Positions 1-12,360 of a stretch of 64,000 nucleotides of DNA are shown here, one piece after another. The DNA lies in contig JAMZAV010001714.1 of assembly GCA_024449915.1 (NCBI GenBank), forward strand, positions 57,550-121,549, read 5' to 3'. The notes below the pieces were generated by a model. That model saw only the letters and a program-made list of their open reading frames with translations. It had not been told where the DNA came from and did no database searches. The stretch is from Sweltsa coloradensis. Lineage: Eukaryota; Arthropoda; Insecta; Plecoptera; Chloroperlidae. Positions within the stretch are counted from its first letter, which is position 1, and every line of letters begins with the position of its first letter. The position numbers and the translations under genes were made by a program.

Positions 1-3000
1 TTTTTCTTGGGATTTTGTAACGGTGATTTTGGGGGCCTCCTAAAACCAAAGGCACATAAAAAAATTTAAATTTTTTTCTGAATGGGCCCTTTTGATTCGG
101 GCTTTGATTCGCGGGTGTTCGCACTGTCCATACCCCTGTTTTGCTAAAATTTCCTATTGGGGGGTCTATAACCCCTAAAAATCGTGCAAAATCGTAAAGA
201 AAGCATAAAATTGGTGAATTTATTTAATATAAACCAAAAGGAACCCAAAAAATCGAGGGCCCCCCCAAGTCTTTTTCCTGTAACTTTCTTATTATTAAAA
301 TTAAAAAATTAAATTTGTTTAAATTTAACCAAACAAATTTTTTTTAAAGGGGGACAACCAGGTCACATTGGTACAAATGAACTTTTTTTAGGGAAAAAAA
401 TTAATAAATGAAATTAGTTTTTAAAAATTTAAAAAAAATTTAAATCATCAAATTTAAATTTTTTTAAATAAAAAATTTTACCTTTTCGATTTTGTAAATT
501 TTATTTACCCCAAAAATTTCTACCGATTGTCATACAATTTAAACCCCTTTACAAACATAAGGGCCAAAAAATCCAAATTTTGATGGCCCCAAAAAAAATT
601 TTCCTTTCCCACTCCCAGATTAATGGATTAATAAAATTAAATAATTAGTTTAATTTACAGTTTAAATGTTTGCATTCACAAACCACATTAAAACTGATGT
701 ATAAAATAATAACAAAAAGCATAATAAAAAGAAAAGTGAGGGCCCCCAAGGTGGGGTTTCTTATCACTTTCCCTTTTAAATTAATTTAATTAAATTAACG
801 GCAATTAATCACAAAAATTAAAAAATTAAATTTCCAAAAAAAAAACACAGCATGCCCGATTTGGGGAAAAAACAAAAAAAAAAATAAAAGCTTTTTTTCA
901 CGAGAAAATAATATTTTAAAAAAAATATTTTTCAAAAATTTAAATTTTACCCACCCAAATTTAAATTTACATTTTAGAAAAATTAATCCCACTTTTGACT
1001 TTTGTATTTTTATGTTTTCCCAAAAATTTTAACCAAAAAAATTGTCATAAAATTTCCCCAAATTTAACAACAAATCCCAAATTAACCCCCAAATTTTGAT
1101 GGCCCCAAACAAAAATTCCTGCAACTCCCGTTTTAAATGGATTAATGAAATTGAGAATGACTAGTTTCCCCTTAAATTGCCCTTAAAATTAAATTATGCG
1201 CAAAACGATTGACAATTGTGTTTTTAAAAACAATATAAACCCAAAATAAACCAAAAATAGGGAGGGGCCCAAAACTAAATTTTCCACTTAATTTTTATTA
1301 TTAAAATTAAATTTGGAAATTTAATTAATTTTTTCAATCAAATGTGAAAATGATCACAACTAGTCGATTTGGGGAACCAAATAAAAGCTTTTTTTATGAA
1401 AAAATTAAAATTAAAAAAATTATTTATTTAATTAATTTCATCAAATTAAATTACAATCTGGAAAAATTTTTACCTTTTTGGTTTATTTATGGGTATAAAA
1501 AACTCTAACGTTGTCAAAAAATTTTAAACCACTTTCTTACACAGGGTCAATAAAAAAAAAATAAAATAATTATAGAAACCCAAAACCAAATTCTTTTAAA
1601 CTTTCATTTTTTAAATAAAAAAAATTAAGAATTGCTATTTTCCTTGCCACGTCAACGGGTGTTTTAAATAAAACCAAATTGTATTAATTAAAAACTTGAC
1701 AGAATTTTTTAGGGCATATTTTTTTTAATATGCTATCCTTAAATTTTCCCGAAAATTTATAATTAATTAATTAATTAGATGTTTAAATTAATTAACTAAA
1801 AAAATTTTTTTTCCTTTTAAATTTTTCCCATAAAAAAAGCTTTCTTTTTGGTACCCAATTTCGACTATTTGTATCATTTACACATTTGATTGAAAAATAA
1901 AATTTAAAATTCCTTTAATTTTAAATTTAAATAAAATTTAAAGGTGGAATTAAAGTTTGGACCCATCATTATTTAGGTTTAATTGTGATCATTTTTTTTT
2001 TTTAAAATATTTAAAATTTGCCCAATCAGCGAAAAATTGAATTTTAAAGGGACTTTTTAAAAGGGAATCTAGTTTCATTCTCAATTTCATTAACCCATTA
2101 TCTGGGAAATTTTGCGGGAAAATTTTTCTTTTGGGGGGCCTCAAAATTTTAGTTTAATTGGCTTTTATTTTTTTAAAAGTGGTAAAATTTTTTATTAAAA
2201 TGGGAAAAGGGTTTTGGAAAAAAAACATAACTATAAAAAAGTCAAAAGTGGTAAAATTTTTACAAAAATGTAGAAAATTGGTGAAAATTAATTTTTTGAA
2301 AATTTTTTCACATATTTTTTTATTTCGGGGAAAAAAGCTTTCATTTGATACCCAACCCACTATGCTGTGTTTTTTTTGGGGACTTTTAATTTGGGGGTTT
2401 TTGTGTTTAAATTGCCGTTATTTAAATTAAATTGAATTAATGGGAAAGTGATAAAACCCGCCCTTTGGGTCCATCACTTTTTCCTCTTTTTTTAAAATGC
2501 TTGTTTTGTTATTATTTGATACATCGTTGACTGGGGTTTTTTGTGAATGTAAAACATTTAACGGGTATTAATCAAATTTTTTAATTTTCCTTAACCCCAT
2601 TAATCTGGGAGTTTGAAGAAATTTTTTTTTGGGGCCATCAAAATTTGGATTTTTTGGGGCAAAATTTTTAGTAAAGGGGTGAAATTGTATGACAATCGGT
2701 AGAATTTTAGGTTTTCCAAAATTTAAATACATAAATCAAAGTGGAAAAATTTTTTAAAATTAAATTTAAATTAGATGTTTAAATTTATTTTTTTTAAAAT
2801 ATTTTTTTTCATTTATTAATTCTCCGTAAAAAAAGGGCTTTCATTTAAATCCAATGTCGACTGTGTTGTCCCCTTTAAAAAAAAATTTTTGGGTTTAAAT
2901 TAATCAATTAATTTTTTTTAAATTTTAAATTAATAAGAAAGTTACGGGAAAATCGATTGGGGGCCATCGATTTTTGGATTCCTTGTGGTCATATTAGAAA

Positions 3001-3240
3001 AATTCACCAATTTTCTTGCTTTCTTCACGTTTTTGCACGATTTTTTAATATTTTTGGAGCTTATAGCCCCCACTATTTTAAAAAATATCGATTTTTGGTA
3101 GGTTATCGCTCACTCGTCAAATTGCGTCGGGGGCCGCGGGGTTTGGGCTTGGTCGTTTTGTTTTTAAAGTCCCCCCCCAATGGAAAAATCATTTTCTATA
3201 ACTGAGGGGGGTAGCCCTCTAAATAAAATTTATTATTTAT
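1..3240. repeat. Noisy AT-rich block with a large inverted repeat
   Basis: No gene is seen. Two direct blocks about 516 bp apart (marked by TTTTGATGGCCCC at 581 and 1097) recur in inverse complement at about 2137 and 2632, so roughly 530-1500 pairs with 1740-2700 around a centre near 1617. The stretch 640-790 matches the inverse of 2440-2560 well. Base runs look stretched, as in poor long-read consensus, so the exact arms cannot be fixed. The short open frames here are by-products of AT-rich repeat sequence. Confidence 0.55.
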
Positions 3241-4776
3241 TATTTTTTTTAATTCGAAAATTTTTTCTCACTAAAATCGCAATTTTAAAACGTTTTTTTT
3301 TTACGTTTTTTAAAAAAATTTTTTTCAGCTTTTAACCCCACAATGCTTTATTCGATTTTAATGATTTTTTTCCCAGAACCTTTTTTTTAAAACGAATTTA
3401 GTTACTCGTGGGGAAATTTTTGAGCGCAATAAAAATCAAAATTTTTAAACGTTTTTTTTTTCTTTTTTAAAACAATTTTTTGACTTGATCAACTACTGTT
3501 TTTAGGGTTTATTGAAATTTGATTTTCACAAAACCCTTTAAATTTTTTAAATTTTGATAAAATTTCTTTGTAAAATTTTGGGCGCAATCGAATAATTTTT
3601 TTTCTTAAAAAATTTCAATATTCCCTTTTTTTTTTCCTTTTTATAAAAATTACTTTTAAATTTAAAAAAATTTAAAATTTTTAAGTTAATTTTTCATTTT
3701 TTTTTAAATTTAAATTTTTAAAAAACTTCAATTTTATTAATTTTTCACAGAACAACAAAAAATCAGCTAACACTTGGGCAGCCCCAAATGCAACAATTAC
3801 CTCCCCAAAACAACGGGGCGGGATTTAAAGCTTTTTCCCTAGAAACACCTACTTTGCTTTTTTCCGTTTGTTAGGGTTTTTCACAAAACCCCTTTTAATG
3901 AACGGGAAAATCGCTTAAGTCCCCCCGCTTTTGTTAGATGGGGCGAAAATTTGGGGGCATTGAGTTTCCCCTGTGTCATGGGGAAATTTTCTGTTGTTCT
4001 TGAAAACATCATTAAAACGTTGAAGTTTTTTTTTTAAAATTTAATTTATTTTAAGAAAAAAAAAATTTAATTTTTTTAAAAATTATTAGAAATTTTTAAA
4101 AAAAAAAAAAAAAAATTGTAAAATTGCAATTTTTTATAAAAAATTTATTATACGATTGCGTTTAAAATTTAAAAACCGAAAAAAATTAAATTTTTTAAAA
4201 AATTTAAAGGTTCTGTGAAAAAATCATTACAATGGAAAAAGCAGGGGGGGTGTTAAAAGTCAAAGAATTTTTTTTTAAAACAAAAAAAACTGAAAATTTT
4301 CGTTTTTCATAAAAAAATAATTTTTTGATTCGCTCAAATTTTTTCCACACGAATTCTTTATTCAAAAAATTAAGGTTCTCTAAAAAAATCATTAAAACGG
4401 ATAAAGCATGTAGGTTTTAAATAAAAATAATTTTTTGATTGCGCTGAAAAACGGGGGCAGTTCAAACCCGAGATTTCGAAGGTTTTCCAAAAAATTTTTC
4501 ATCGCAATTGGATTATCGGTTTGGGCCGGAATCGTTTTTAAAAAAAACAAAAAAAATTAAAAAAAAAAAAAGAAAGAAAAAAAAACCAATTCCCGGGAAA
4601 TTTTTTTCTCCAGTGTTGTGAAAGGGGAATCTTCGCTTCGCCCCAAGCTCATCCCAAAAAATTAAAAATAAAGAAAAAGCTTAAGTCCCGCCCCCGTATT
4701 TGGTGAGCGTAATTTTGGTTTCATTGAGCTGCCAATTTTTTTTCGGATTTTCTGTTGTTTTTGTGAAAAAAAATTT
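3240..4776. repeat. Noisy left part of duplicated segment, copy A
   Basis: Aligns block by block with 39405-40840, including two Helentron-like ends: the hairpin end near 3801-3846 corresponds to 39880-39921, and the reversed end near 3898 corresponds to 39977. A third end starts near 4675. Differences from copy B are mostly bases replaced by their neighbour and stretched runs, which points to sequencing or consensus error more than to age. No gene is seen. Confidence 0.75.
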
Positions 4777-5109
4777 TGTGGAGGGGAGGTTTAAAAATGG
4801 AAAATGCAGGGTTTTTTTCACACAAAAAGGGAAATTTAAAAAATTGTTCAAGAAAAATCCCTTAGATTTAAATTTTTAGTAAGACAAGTTGTGATACAAT
4901 TACGTTTTCGTTTTTTTCAAAAGTTGTAGAAGAGAAGGGAAAGGAACTGTTTTCTAGGCGGCAAAAAAGCGGGGGTGCCTTTTCCCCTAGGGGGGTTAAC
5001 AGGGAAAAAAATGGGGTGAAGCGCCTATCCTAGTGTTCAGGTCGGCCCGGGAGAGTGGGGTCGCCCCTCCCCTTTATCGTAAACCGTGAGAGCGGCCCCA
5101 AATTTTAAC
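4777..5109 (-). repeat. 3-prime LTR of the copia-type element (noisy copy)
   Basis: Matches 9509-9807 along its length, for example the blocks TAGTAAGACAAGTTGTGATA and CGCCTATCCTAGTGTTCAGG. It is longer only because G, C and T runs are inflated. The two LTRs cannot be used to date the insertion until this copy is resequenced. Confidence 0.8.
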
Positions 5110-5124
5110 CTTCCCCTCAAAATG
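5110..5124 (-). other. Polypurine tract of the copia-type element
   Basis: On the minus strand ATTTTGAGGGGAAG lies immediately before the left LTR, where plus-strand DNA synthesis would be primed. This placement is standard for LTR retrotransposons. Confidence 0.6.
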
Positions 5125-8100
5125 AGAACGGGGTTTCTGCATCCCAGCTCCCCCAAGGCATTTCGCGTGTTCGGTTCCCCGGCAGGGCCCTTTGTTAGGG
5201 GAATTTAGCTGCCTTCCTTGGGGGGGGGCGGACCTTACTCGACCCTTTAAAGTTCCCCTTTTCCAACCCCTTCCTGATGAAGTGGTGGCGCACACTATGT
5301 GCTTTTGTTCTTCGTGGTAAAAGGGGGGTTTTTTTGATAAATTTTGTGCCCCTTGTTGGGCGCTGAATATTTTTTTCTTTTGGGTTTTTTTCTCAAAACC
5401 CCAGTTTAAAGAGGAATCGCTGAAGGTATATGGCCTCCTTGGCGGCTTTGGTGGGGAGCCATATACTCGCCTCAGTCGCCCATGGGCCACTGGGTTTTTT
5501 TCGCTTTCTTGATTCCCCAAAGGGAAAACGGACAAAAAACCCCTCAAAAAAGCATACCCTGTAAAAGGATCTCCTGTCGTTCCCAACAGTTTTCCCCCAA
5601 ACGCGTCCCCGAAAAACCCAAACCAAAATTCCAGGGTGTTTTTTCGAATCGTAGACCAATATCCGCCGTTTCCCCTTTAAGTACCCGAACCCCGTTTTGC
5701 CGGGGGGGAAACCTGGGGTTCTGTCGGGAGCGGGAAATTTATTGGCTTTTTGATAGCTGACCGCGTGGGCTATGTCCCGGGCTAAGCAAAAAAGCCAATA
5801 CCTTTATGCCCCTTTAGTTCTCTGTACGGGATTTTCTTTCCTTTTCCCCCGGTTCGGACTTTTTTCTTCATTCCTCTTCAGCTTCTGCCGGGTCCCAAAG
5901 GCGTAGATACGGGTTTTCCCACTCCCACATTCCGTAACGTTCTGGATTCCCTTTTTTCTACCCGGGTGGGTTTATGGGTATTCCTTTAAGGGCTCTGACG
6001 AATTCTATTCCAAGACAAATATTTTTTACCCCTCCAAGATTTTTGACTTCGAAACCCCCGATAGATGATAAAAATTCGGCAATGGCTTTCTCGTTTTTTG
6101 GGATGCGAAATAAAAGGGCATCCAATATACCATAACGATCAGGGTTTTTCTCCCTTTCCCCGGGGAAAAAAAGTGCAAAAGGGGCGGGAGCAGATTGCTT
6201 CAATCCTAATTTCCCTTAGTTTTTCGCTCAAAGGGTGGGAAAGCCAGCGACGTCTGGGGCCCGACCAAAACCGTAAAACGCCCTTTTTTAAGGGGACATA
6301 AACCCTTTATAAACCCTTTCCCTTTGTTCGTGGAGCATTTCCGGTTTCTTTTTTTTCCAGTTTCGCTGTTCTTCGATTCCCTGTGAGATATTTCCCCCCC
6401 TAGTAATTTTTTTTCAGTGAGCTTGGGGACCTTTCCGGGATATCTTTTTCTTCGACACCCATTCAGGGACGCCCGGGCGTGACGTCGGAAAAGGTTTAAA
6501 CCTTTATCCCAAAGGGTGTGGGAGCTAGAGCCATCACATACGTACGGAACTGAAAACGGCCACCGGGGCAAAAATCTCGTCGAAATCCCCCCTGGGGCGC
6601 TGTCGAAGCCCCTAGCGAAATATCCTAGCTTTTCTTCGGTCGATGTTCCCATCCTGATCGTATTTGTTTCTCAGGACTACTCGACTTTCCAATTACCTTG
6701 CGTCCGATGGACGTTCCACCAGTTCCACGTATCTTTTTTGATAATCGATCTCCTCGGATGCTAAAGGCTTTTACGGCCCAAACCCCGTCCCTGTTCGGGC
6801 CACTATCGCCTCTTTTGGGAAAGGAACTTCGGCCCACAACCGGGGAAAATTTTCCCAAAACTTCTTCCCCAAAAGGCCGGTTTGGTAGATCTTTTTGGGT
6901 CTTCCCCTGAGACCGGGCATGAGTCCCTTTCCGGGGCGGCCCGGCCCTTTTTTTCTTGGTTCATTCTCAGCCGCGTCTTCTTCCCCCCCGTTTTTTCATT
7001 CGACTCTTCTCTTTGATTTGGGAAAACCCCCCCAAAGACCTTTTCCCACTGGGGGGTTTGGGTTTTTTCCGGGATAAAATCCTCGTACCTTTGTCGGATG
7101 GGAAAGTTACTGACTTAGTAAATTCCACTCTCGCGTTTTTGTCGTTTTTTTTTATCTTCCGGTACCCTACTCTGTATGCTTTCGGGCTTCCCTTTGAAGA
7201 ACCGACAAAATCCCTTTTCTTTCGGGGGGGTGGGGCCCCCGGGGGGGGGGAACTTGGGTCCCCACTTGTTCCCGGGTCAAAGTGAAAAAATTGGGGGGGG
7301 GGGCAGCCGAATTTTACGTAATTTTCTCACGTCCGGTGCTTTTTCCAGTCCCCTTCTCGAAAGGAGTTTTGCCACTTATGCTTCTAAAGGACCCTGTTTC
7401 GGGTGTAATTTTTCCCCTGTTTTAAATTTCTTTCCCCCCCAAAAAGACGGTGGCAAAATCCCGGATTGGGACAGGGAGGGGACCTCGCCATTTCCACGAG
7501 CGTTTCGGTTTTTCCTTTGCGACTTCCCTTCTTTTCCCCGGGGTTGGGGTAACCCTTAACCACGTCCCCTGCCATTTGTCTTTTAAATAGTTTTTCAAAA
7601 ACGTCTTCGGTATTCTGTGCCATTGTTTCCCATTTAAGATACCCTTATTTTTTTACTAAAATTTTGTCTCGCGAAAGCTTTGAAAATTCCTTGAATGCAT
7701 CCCAAACCTCGCTTTTTCCCGCTTGAGCCTTTTTTTACTTCAACCAAACGGAGCGTCGTCGTGAAAGTGATAAAATATCTTTTCCTTTCCGTTCCCAAAT
7801 TTAAAAGCGCATCGGACCACAAAATTTCGGATAAATTATTTCCAGCAATTTCCCGTTTTTCTCTCCGAAATTTTTGGGGAAAAGGGGGGTCTTTTCATTT
7901 TTTTCCAAAGGATGGGGACGTTTCACAATCAAAAGTCCCCTCTCGGTTTGATTACATCGTAAACCCCCACGGTTCCGTTGCGTTCGCCTTCCCGGAGATC
8001 TTTTTACGTTAGGATTCCCCCTTCTGCGATGCCCAAAATCTCCACGGGAAACGCGTTTGATTCGGTAGTTTTGTTACAAATTTCTGCTCACTCTCTTTTC

Positions 8101-9490
8101 ATTTTCTTAGGGGCCCGTTCACCTTTAGCTGATAATCTGTCCCTAACCCGTTTTCCTTCGACGATCTTTGGGCCCATTCCTTTCCAAATGTTCTTTGAAA
8201 CCACGTCAGTTGATTTTACCGACTGACAGCAAGTTCATTTTGTAAGTCAGGAACGTGCAGCGTGTCTTTCAGACTTATATTTTTTCTGTTGTCCGTTGAC
8301 TTTAGCGTGATCGCCACGATTCCCCTTGGGCCCAGTCCTCTGGGCGATGTTTTTGGGTGGAATTTAATTTTCCGGGTCTACTTTTTGCAATTTTTTTTCG
8401 AACCTGTCCCCGGGCATTGCATAGGTGCGACGGCAGCCACTATCTAAGCACCATTTCTCACCACGATTCGGGGGTCGTTGATCTCAAAGCTTCCCCGCAT
8501 AAATTTTCCGAAGAAACGTACAAGCTTAAATTCTCTTTTTCTTTTTCTTTTTTGGCAAAATTTCTTCTCATTTACCCCATTCCTTGGGTTTTTTGACCTA
8601 CCCGATGAAGCGGGGACATTTAAAATTAAAAGGTTCGTTGGATTTCTGTTTCGTTTTTTTCCACCTTTATTTTTGTTGGAGGGACCTTTCCGTTTCCATT
8701 TCGTTTTAGGAACGAACCTCGCGTTAATTTTCCGAGATTTCGTGTGTCATTTTTCCGCGCACATTTTTTTCCACGTTTTTTCGCGCAATACTTCCGTTTT
8801 TGGTAACTCGTCCCGAGATTCTATCGCACAACCCAAAAATTCTCGAAACTAGGTGGCAAGCTATCAAAGGGGCATTATGGTCCCAATTTAAAACCGGGTT
8901 ATGTTTTTTTCCATCTCAATTTAGTTTGTCGATCGATCAAGAACTTCCGAAAATGTTCGCGCACGGGCTTCACCCCTTTATCCATTTCATTTCAAAGGTT
9001 TTAAATTGGTTTTTAAAAAGGGGGCCTTGCGAGCAGGGCCCCCTTTTTTGTTTAAAAACGCTGCAAATTTTTAAACCCCAAAATTTGTTCGATGTTTCAC
9101 ATCCTTTTATTTGTTTTAAACTCTGGGGGGCTAATTTTACAAAATAAGGTCCCACTTAGCCTTCCTATCTTTTTTTCCCAAATCCTTCAAAGCTATAACC
9201 ATGCCGCGGCGGCGTCCCCCAGTTTTTTGATTTTAGGGGTTTTTTTTTTCTTCCCCACTCACTAAAGCCCAAACAGGGTTTTTAACCAAAAAAAGCTTCC
9301 ATCTGTATTTTCCTGTTTGTAATTTTCCTTGTCTATATTCAAATTCCCGGCCGAGCTTTGATGACGCCATCATATTCCGTCGGGGCCCCGAACCTTCCCC
9401 CTCCCCGTAGGTAGGCCCAGGCCTAAATCGAAACTGATTCCCCCAAACACTTTCCTTTTGTTTATCATTAAACCCCGCTTTTATTCCTTT
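5125..9490 (-). pseudogene. Copia-type gag-pol polyprotein, unreadable as one frame
   Basis: Domains are recognised in several frames on the minus strand. Integrase: a catalytic-core segment near 7690-7800 (RYFITFT followed by a DD region) and the later TPFE...GK-P segment near 7290-7385. Reverse transcriptase: the FDEIFAPVA block near 6560-6625 and the downstream FLNG block near 6455. The FEVKNLGGVKN...LGIEF segment lies near 6000-6060. RNase H: TEA followed by KAAKEAIYLQRFL near 5400-5480. Order and spacing fit Ty1/copia pol. No frame stays open for more than about 170 codons. Because the same noise affects the flanking DNA, this may be an intact element that was badly sequenced. Gag, expected near 8700-9400, could not be recognised. 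Confidence 0.75.
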
Positions 9491-9495
9491 TCTCT

Positions 9496-9508
9496 GGGCC
9501 CCATAACC
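9496..9508 (-). other. Primer-binding site, initiator tRNA-Met half-molecule type
   Basis: Minus strand GGTTATGGGGCCCAG directly follows the LTR. It matches the complement of the initiator tRNA-Met anticodon arm, with one extra G in a run. Copia of Drosophila uses this internal tRNA segment as primer rather than the tRNA 3-prime end. Confidence 0.7.
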
Positions 9509-9807
9509 TGTGGAGCAGGTTGAGTGGATACGCAGGGTTATTTCACACATAAAGGAATTCAAGACTTGTTCAAGAACACTCGTTAGATTTAATTATTAGT
9601 AAGACAAGTTGTGATACAATTACGTTACGTTTTACAAACGTTGTAGAAGAGAGAATGGAACTGTTTCTAGGCGAGCAAAAAAAGCACTGCCTGCCCTCTA
9701 GCGGGTAACAAGGGAAAAATGCGAGAAGCGCCTATCCTAGTGTTCAGGTCGGCCGGCAGAGTGCGTCGCCGTCTCTTATCGTATCCGTGAGAGCGCCAAT
9801 TTCAACA
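9509..9807 (-). repeat. 5-prime LTR of the copia-type element (clean copy)
   Basis: A 299-bp repeat read on the minus strand from TGTTGAAATT to ...CCACA, with TG/CA ends. The sequence becomes clean at about 9540, so this copy is the better reference. It should hold the promoter, but I see no convincing TATA box. Confidence 0.8.
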
Positions 9808-11382
9808 AATTATTACTAAGTCGAAGATTTTTTTAAATGAAATGAAATGAAATTAAAAACTTACTATATTTTTTTTATTTTTTTTTATTAATCGTAATTT
9901 AATAAAAAGAAAAAATCGTAAAAATAGCGATTTTCATAAGAAATAAATATTTGATTGCGCTTAAATTTTACACGAATATATGATTTCATAAAATTAAAGT
10001 TCTGTGAAAAATCATAACAATAGGATAAAGCAAGTAGAGAAGAATTGAAGAATTGTTTTAAAAAAGAAAAAACTGTCAAATTTCGATTTTCATGATAAAT
10101 AATTTTTCGATTGCGCTCAAATTTCTCAAGAATATCTTAATTCATGAAATTAAGGTTCTGTGAAAAAATCATTAAAATCGGATTAAGCATGTAGGTGTTA
10201 TTTATAAGTCGAAGAAATTTTTTAAAAATAAAAAAAAATCGTAAAATTGCGATTTTCATGACAAATAATTTTCCGATTGCGCTCAAAAACGTGGCAGTTC
10301 TAAATTCAGAGATTTCGAAGGCCTCAATTAAATTTTATCGCAATTGACGACTAGAATTTTACCCGCCTCCTGACGTCACGAGGCAACATGGCGGAATGAG
10401 TTGGGATAAATCCTCATTTCCCAAGTTTACGTCTGTTAAACGGCGCAGCACTTATCACGCTCTAACTCTTATTCTATTCATTATTTGGACAAAACTTAAG
10501 AGTAATATTATTTAGCAAACATATCATTGCTTATAATAGCGAGTTTTGCGAATTTTTTATTTTTGTACGCATCATACATAAAAAATAACCAAAACGACTA
10601 TAAACTTTCTCAACTTCAATTGACAAAAAACTACTGACCGGATTTTGACAAGACCTCCTTCAAAAAATGCATCTGGCTATTTAGACAAGAAATAAATCAA
10701 CTTTCTAGATAGAAAGTGCACTGAACGAAATTTCATAGCATAGGTTCATATGCAGTGTATGTGTTTTTATGACAAATACGCACTTTTGACGTGCGGATGA
10801 GCCGTGAAAAACTGCACGCTGCATATTAACCCATGCTGTAAATTTTCGTTCAGTGCACTTTGTGTCTAGAAAGTTAATTTATTTCTTGTCTAAACTGTCT
10901 GATGAATTTTTTGAAAGAGGTCTTGTCGAAATCCGCTAAGTAGTTTTTTGTCAATTGAAATTTAGAAAGATTATAGTCGTTTTGATTATTTTTGATGTAT
11001 GATGCGTACATTGTAATAACAAGTAAACGGCTGTGTCAAAAAATTTGTAATAATCGCTATTATAAGCAATGATATGTTTGCTAAATAATATTACTCTTAA
11101 GTTTTGTCCAAATAATGAATAGAATAAGAGTTAGAGCGTGATTAGTGCTGCGCCGTTCAACAGACGTAAACTTGGGAAATGAGAATCTATCCCAACTCTC
11201 GGCACTTGCACTATCGATCGTTTTAAGCTCCGCCCATCACCAGTCGTCCATTGGAGTATCGGTTTAGCTGGAATCGTGTTAACAAACACACAATAATACA
11301 AACAGGAAAAAAAAAACATTCCGGATTTTTTTCTCCAGTGTAGTGAAATGGAATCTTCGCTTCGCTCGCTACGCTCATCCAA
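9808..11382 (-). mobile_element. Helentron-like element, class 1, split by copia and foldback
   Basis: This is the rest of the element whose hairpin end lies near 4675 in the noisy zone. It closes at 11363-11382 with CGCTCGCTACGCTCATCCAA. It equals 40745-41495 in copy B. The copia element sits at its hairpin-proximal side and the foldback element at 10347-11249. The interior repeats the AT-rich module described at 37499-38316. No coding capacity. Confidence 0.75.
10347..11249. mobile_element. Foldback element with about 430-bp arms
   Basis: Almost the whole 903 bp is one imperfect inverted repeat. ACGACTAG at the left pairs with CAGTCGT at the right, and about 10400-10750 pairs with 10830-11215 around a short centre. 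Flanks are CAATTG and CCATTG, so a 4- to 6-bp target duplication is likely. Copy B shows the empty site CAATTGGAG at 41362-41370. No reading frame. The superfamily cannot be named; it is a non-autonomous foldback or MITE. Confidence 0.8.
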
Positions 11383-11596
11383 GTAAATAAAAATTAATTT
11401 AAATTTAATTTTTTTTTAATTTATCGTAATTTAAAAAAAGTAAAATGTCGTAATATTGAAATTTTCATAAGAAATAATTATTCGATTGCGCACAAATTTT
11501 ACACGAATATATTAATTCATAAAATTAAGGTTCTGTGAAAAAATCATTACAATAGGATAAAGCATGTAGGTGTAATAAGTCAAAGAATTGTTTTAA
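11383..11596 (-). repeat. Helentron-like interior fragment
   Basis: AT-rich interior module without a terminus, matching 41496-41710 of copy B. The next element (11597) appears to have inserted into it. Confidence 0.6.
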
Positions 11597-12360
11597 ACTA
11601 GGAAGCTTCGCAAACGCTATTACAGGCGCGTTGTTGGATGAGCGTAATTTTTTAAAAATGAAAAAGCGTAAAATAGAGATTTTCACGAGAAATAATTTTT
11701 CGATTACGCTCAAATTTCACACGAATTTATAACTTCATAAAATAATTAAGGTTCTGAGAAAAAATCATGAAAATCGGAAAAAGATGTAGGTTTTATAAGT
11801 CGAAGAAATTTTTAAAAAATCGAAAAAAAATCGTAAAATTGCGATTACCACGAGAAAATTTTTTTCGATTGTGCTCAAATTTCACAAGAATATATAAATT
11901 CATAAAATTAAGGTTCTATTAAAAAATAATCACAATCGGAAAAAGCATGTAGGTGTTATAAGCCGAATTTTTTTAAAAAATCGAAAAAAATCGTAAAATT
12001 GCGATTTTTATGAGAAATAATTTTAGATTACGCTCAAATTTCACACGAATACATTAATTCATGAAATTAAGGTTCTGTAAAAAAATCAATATAATCGGAC
12101 AAAGCATGTAGGTGTTAAAAGTCGAAGACATTTTTTAAAAATCGAAAAAAATCGTAAAATTGCGATTTTCATGAGAAACGTTTTTTCTATTGAGCTCAAA
12201 AACGTGGCAGTTCTAAGTTCAGAGATTTCGAAGGCCTCCATAAAATTTTATCGCAATCGGAGTATCGGTTTAGCCGGAATCGTGTAAACAGACAGACAAA
12301 AATACAAAAACAAAAGAAAAAAAGAAAAAAAACATTCCGGATTTTTTTACGCTCATCCAA
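11597..12360 (-). mobile_element. Helentron-like element, class 2
   Basis: Starts ACTAGGAAGCTTCGCAAACG with the AACGC...GCGTT hairpin, has arm TTGGATGAGCG at 11636, and closes with GCTCATCCAA at 12351-12360. Copy B equivalent 41711-42504. The GAAGCTTC palindrome beside CTAG is diagnostic of class 2. Confidence 0.8.

Larger units (their letters stand above)
4777..9807 (-). mobile_element. Ty1/copia-type LTR retrotransposon
   Basis: Two related long terminal repeats (4777-5109 and 9509-9807) bound about 4.4 kb that encodes, on the minus strand in copia order, integrase, then reverse transcriptase, then RNase H. Each LTR starts with TG and ends with CA or its noisy equivalent. Directly next to the right LTR is a match to the initiator tRNA-Met anticodon arm, the primer type known for Drosophila copia. 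A purine-rich tract adjoins the left LTR. Copy B has an uninterrupted AAATTATTAC at 40841-40850, so the element entered copy A after the duplication. The AATT flanks fit a short target duplication but are blurred by A runs. Confidence 0.85.

Noticed and set aside
5074..8852. Many 80-190-codon open frames in 5-9 kb as separate genes
   Set aside because: Fragments of one copia-type polyprotein in noisy sequence, or its antisense; frames change with run-length errors.
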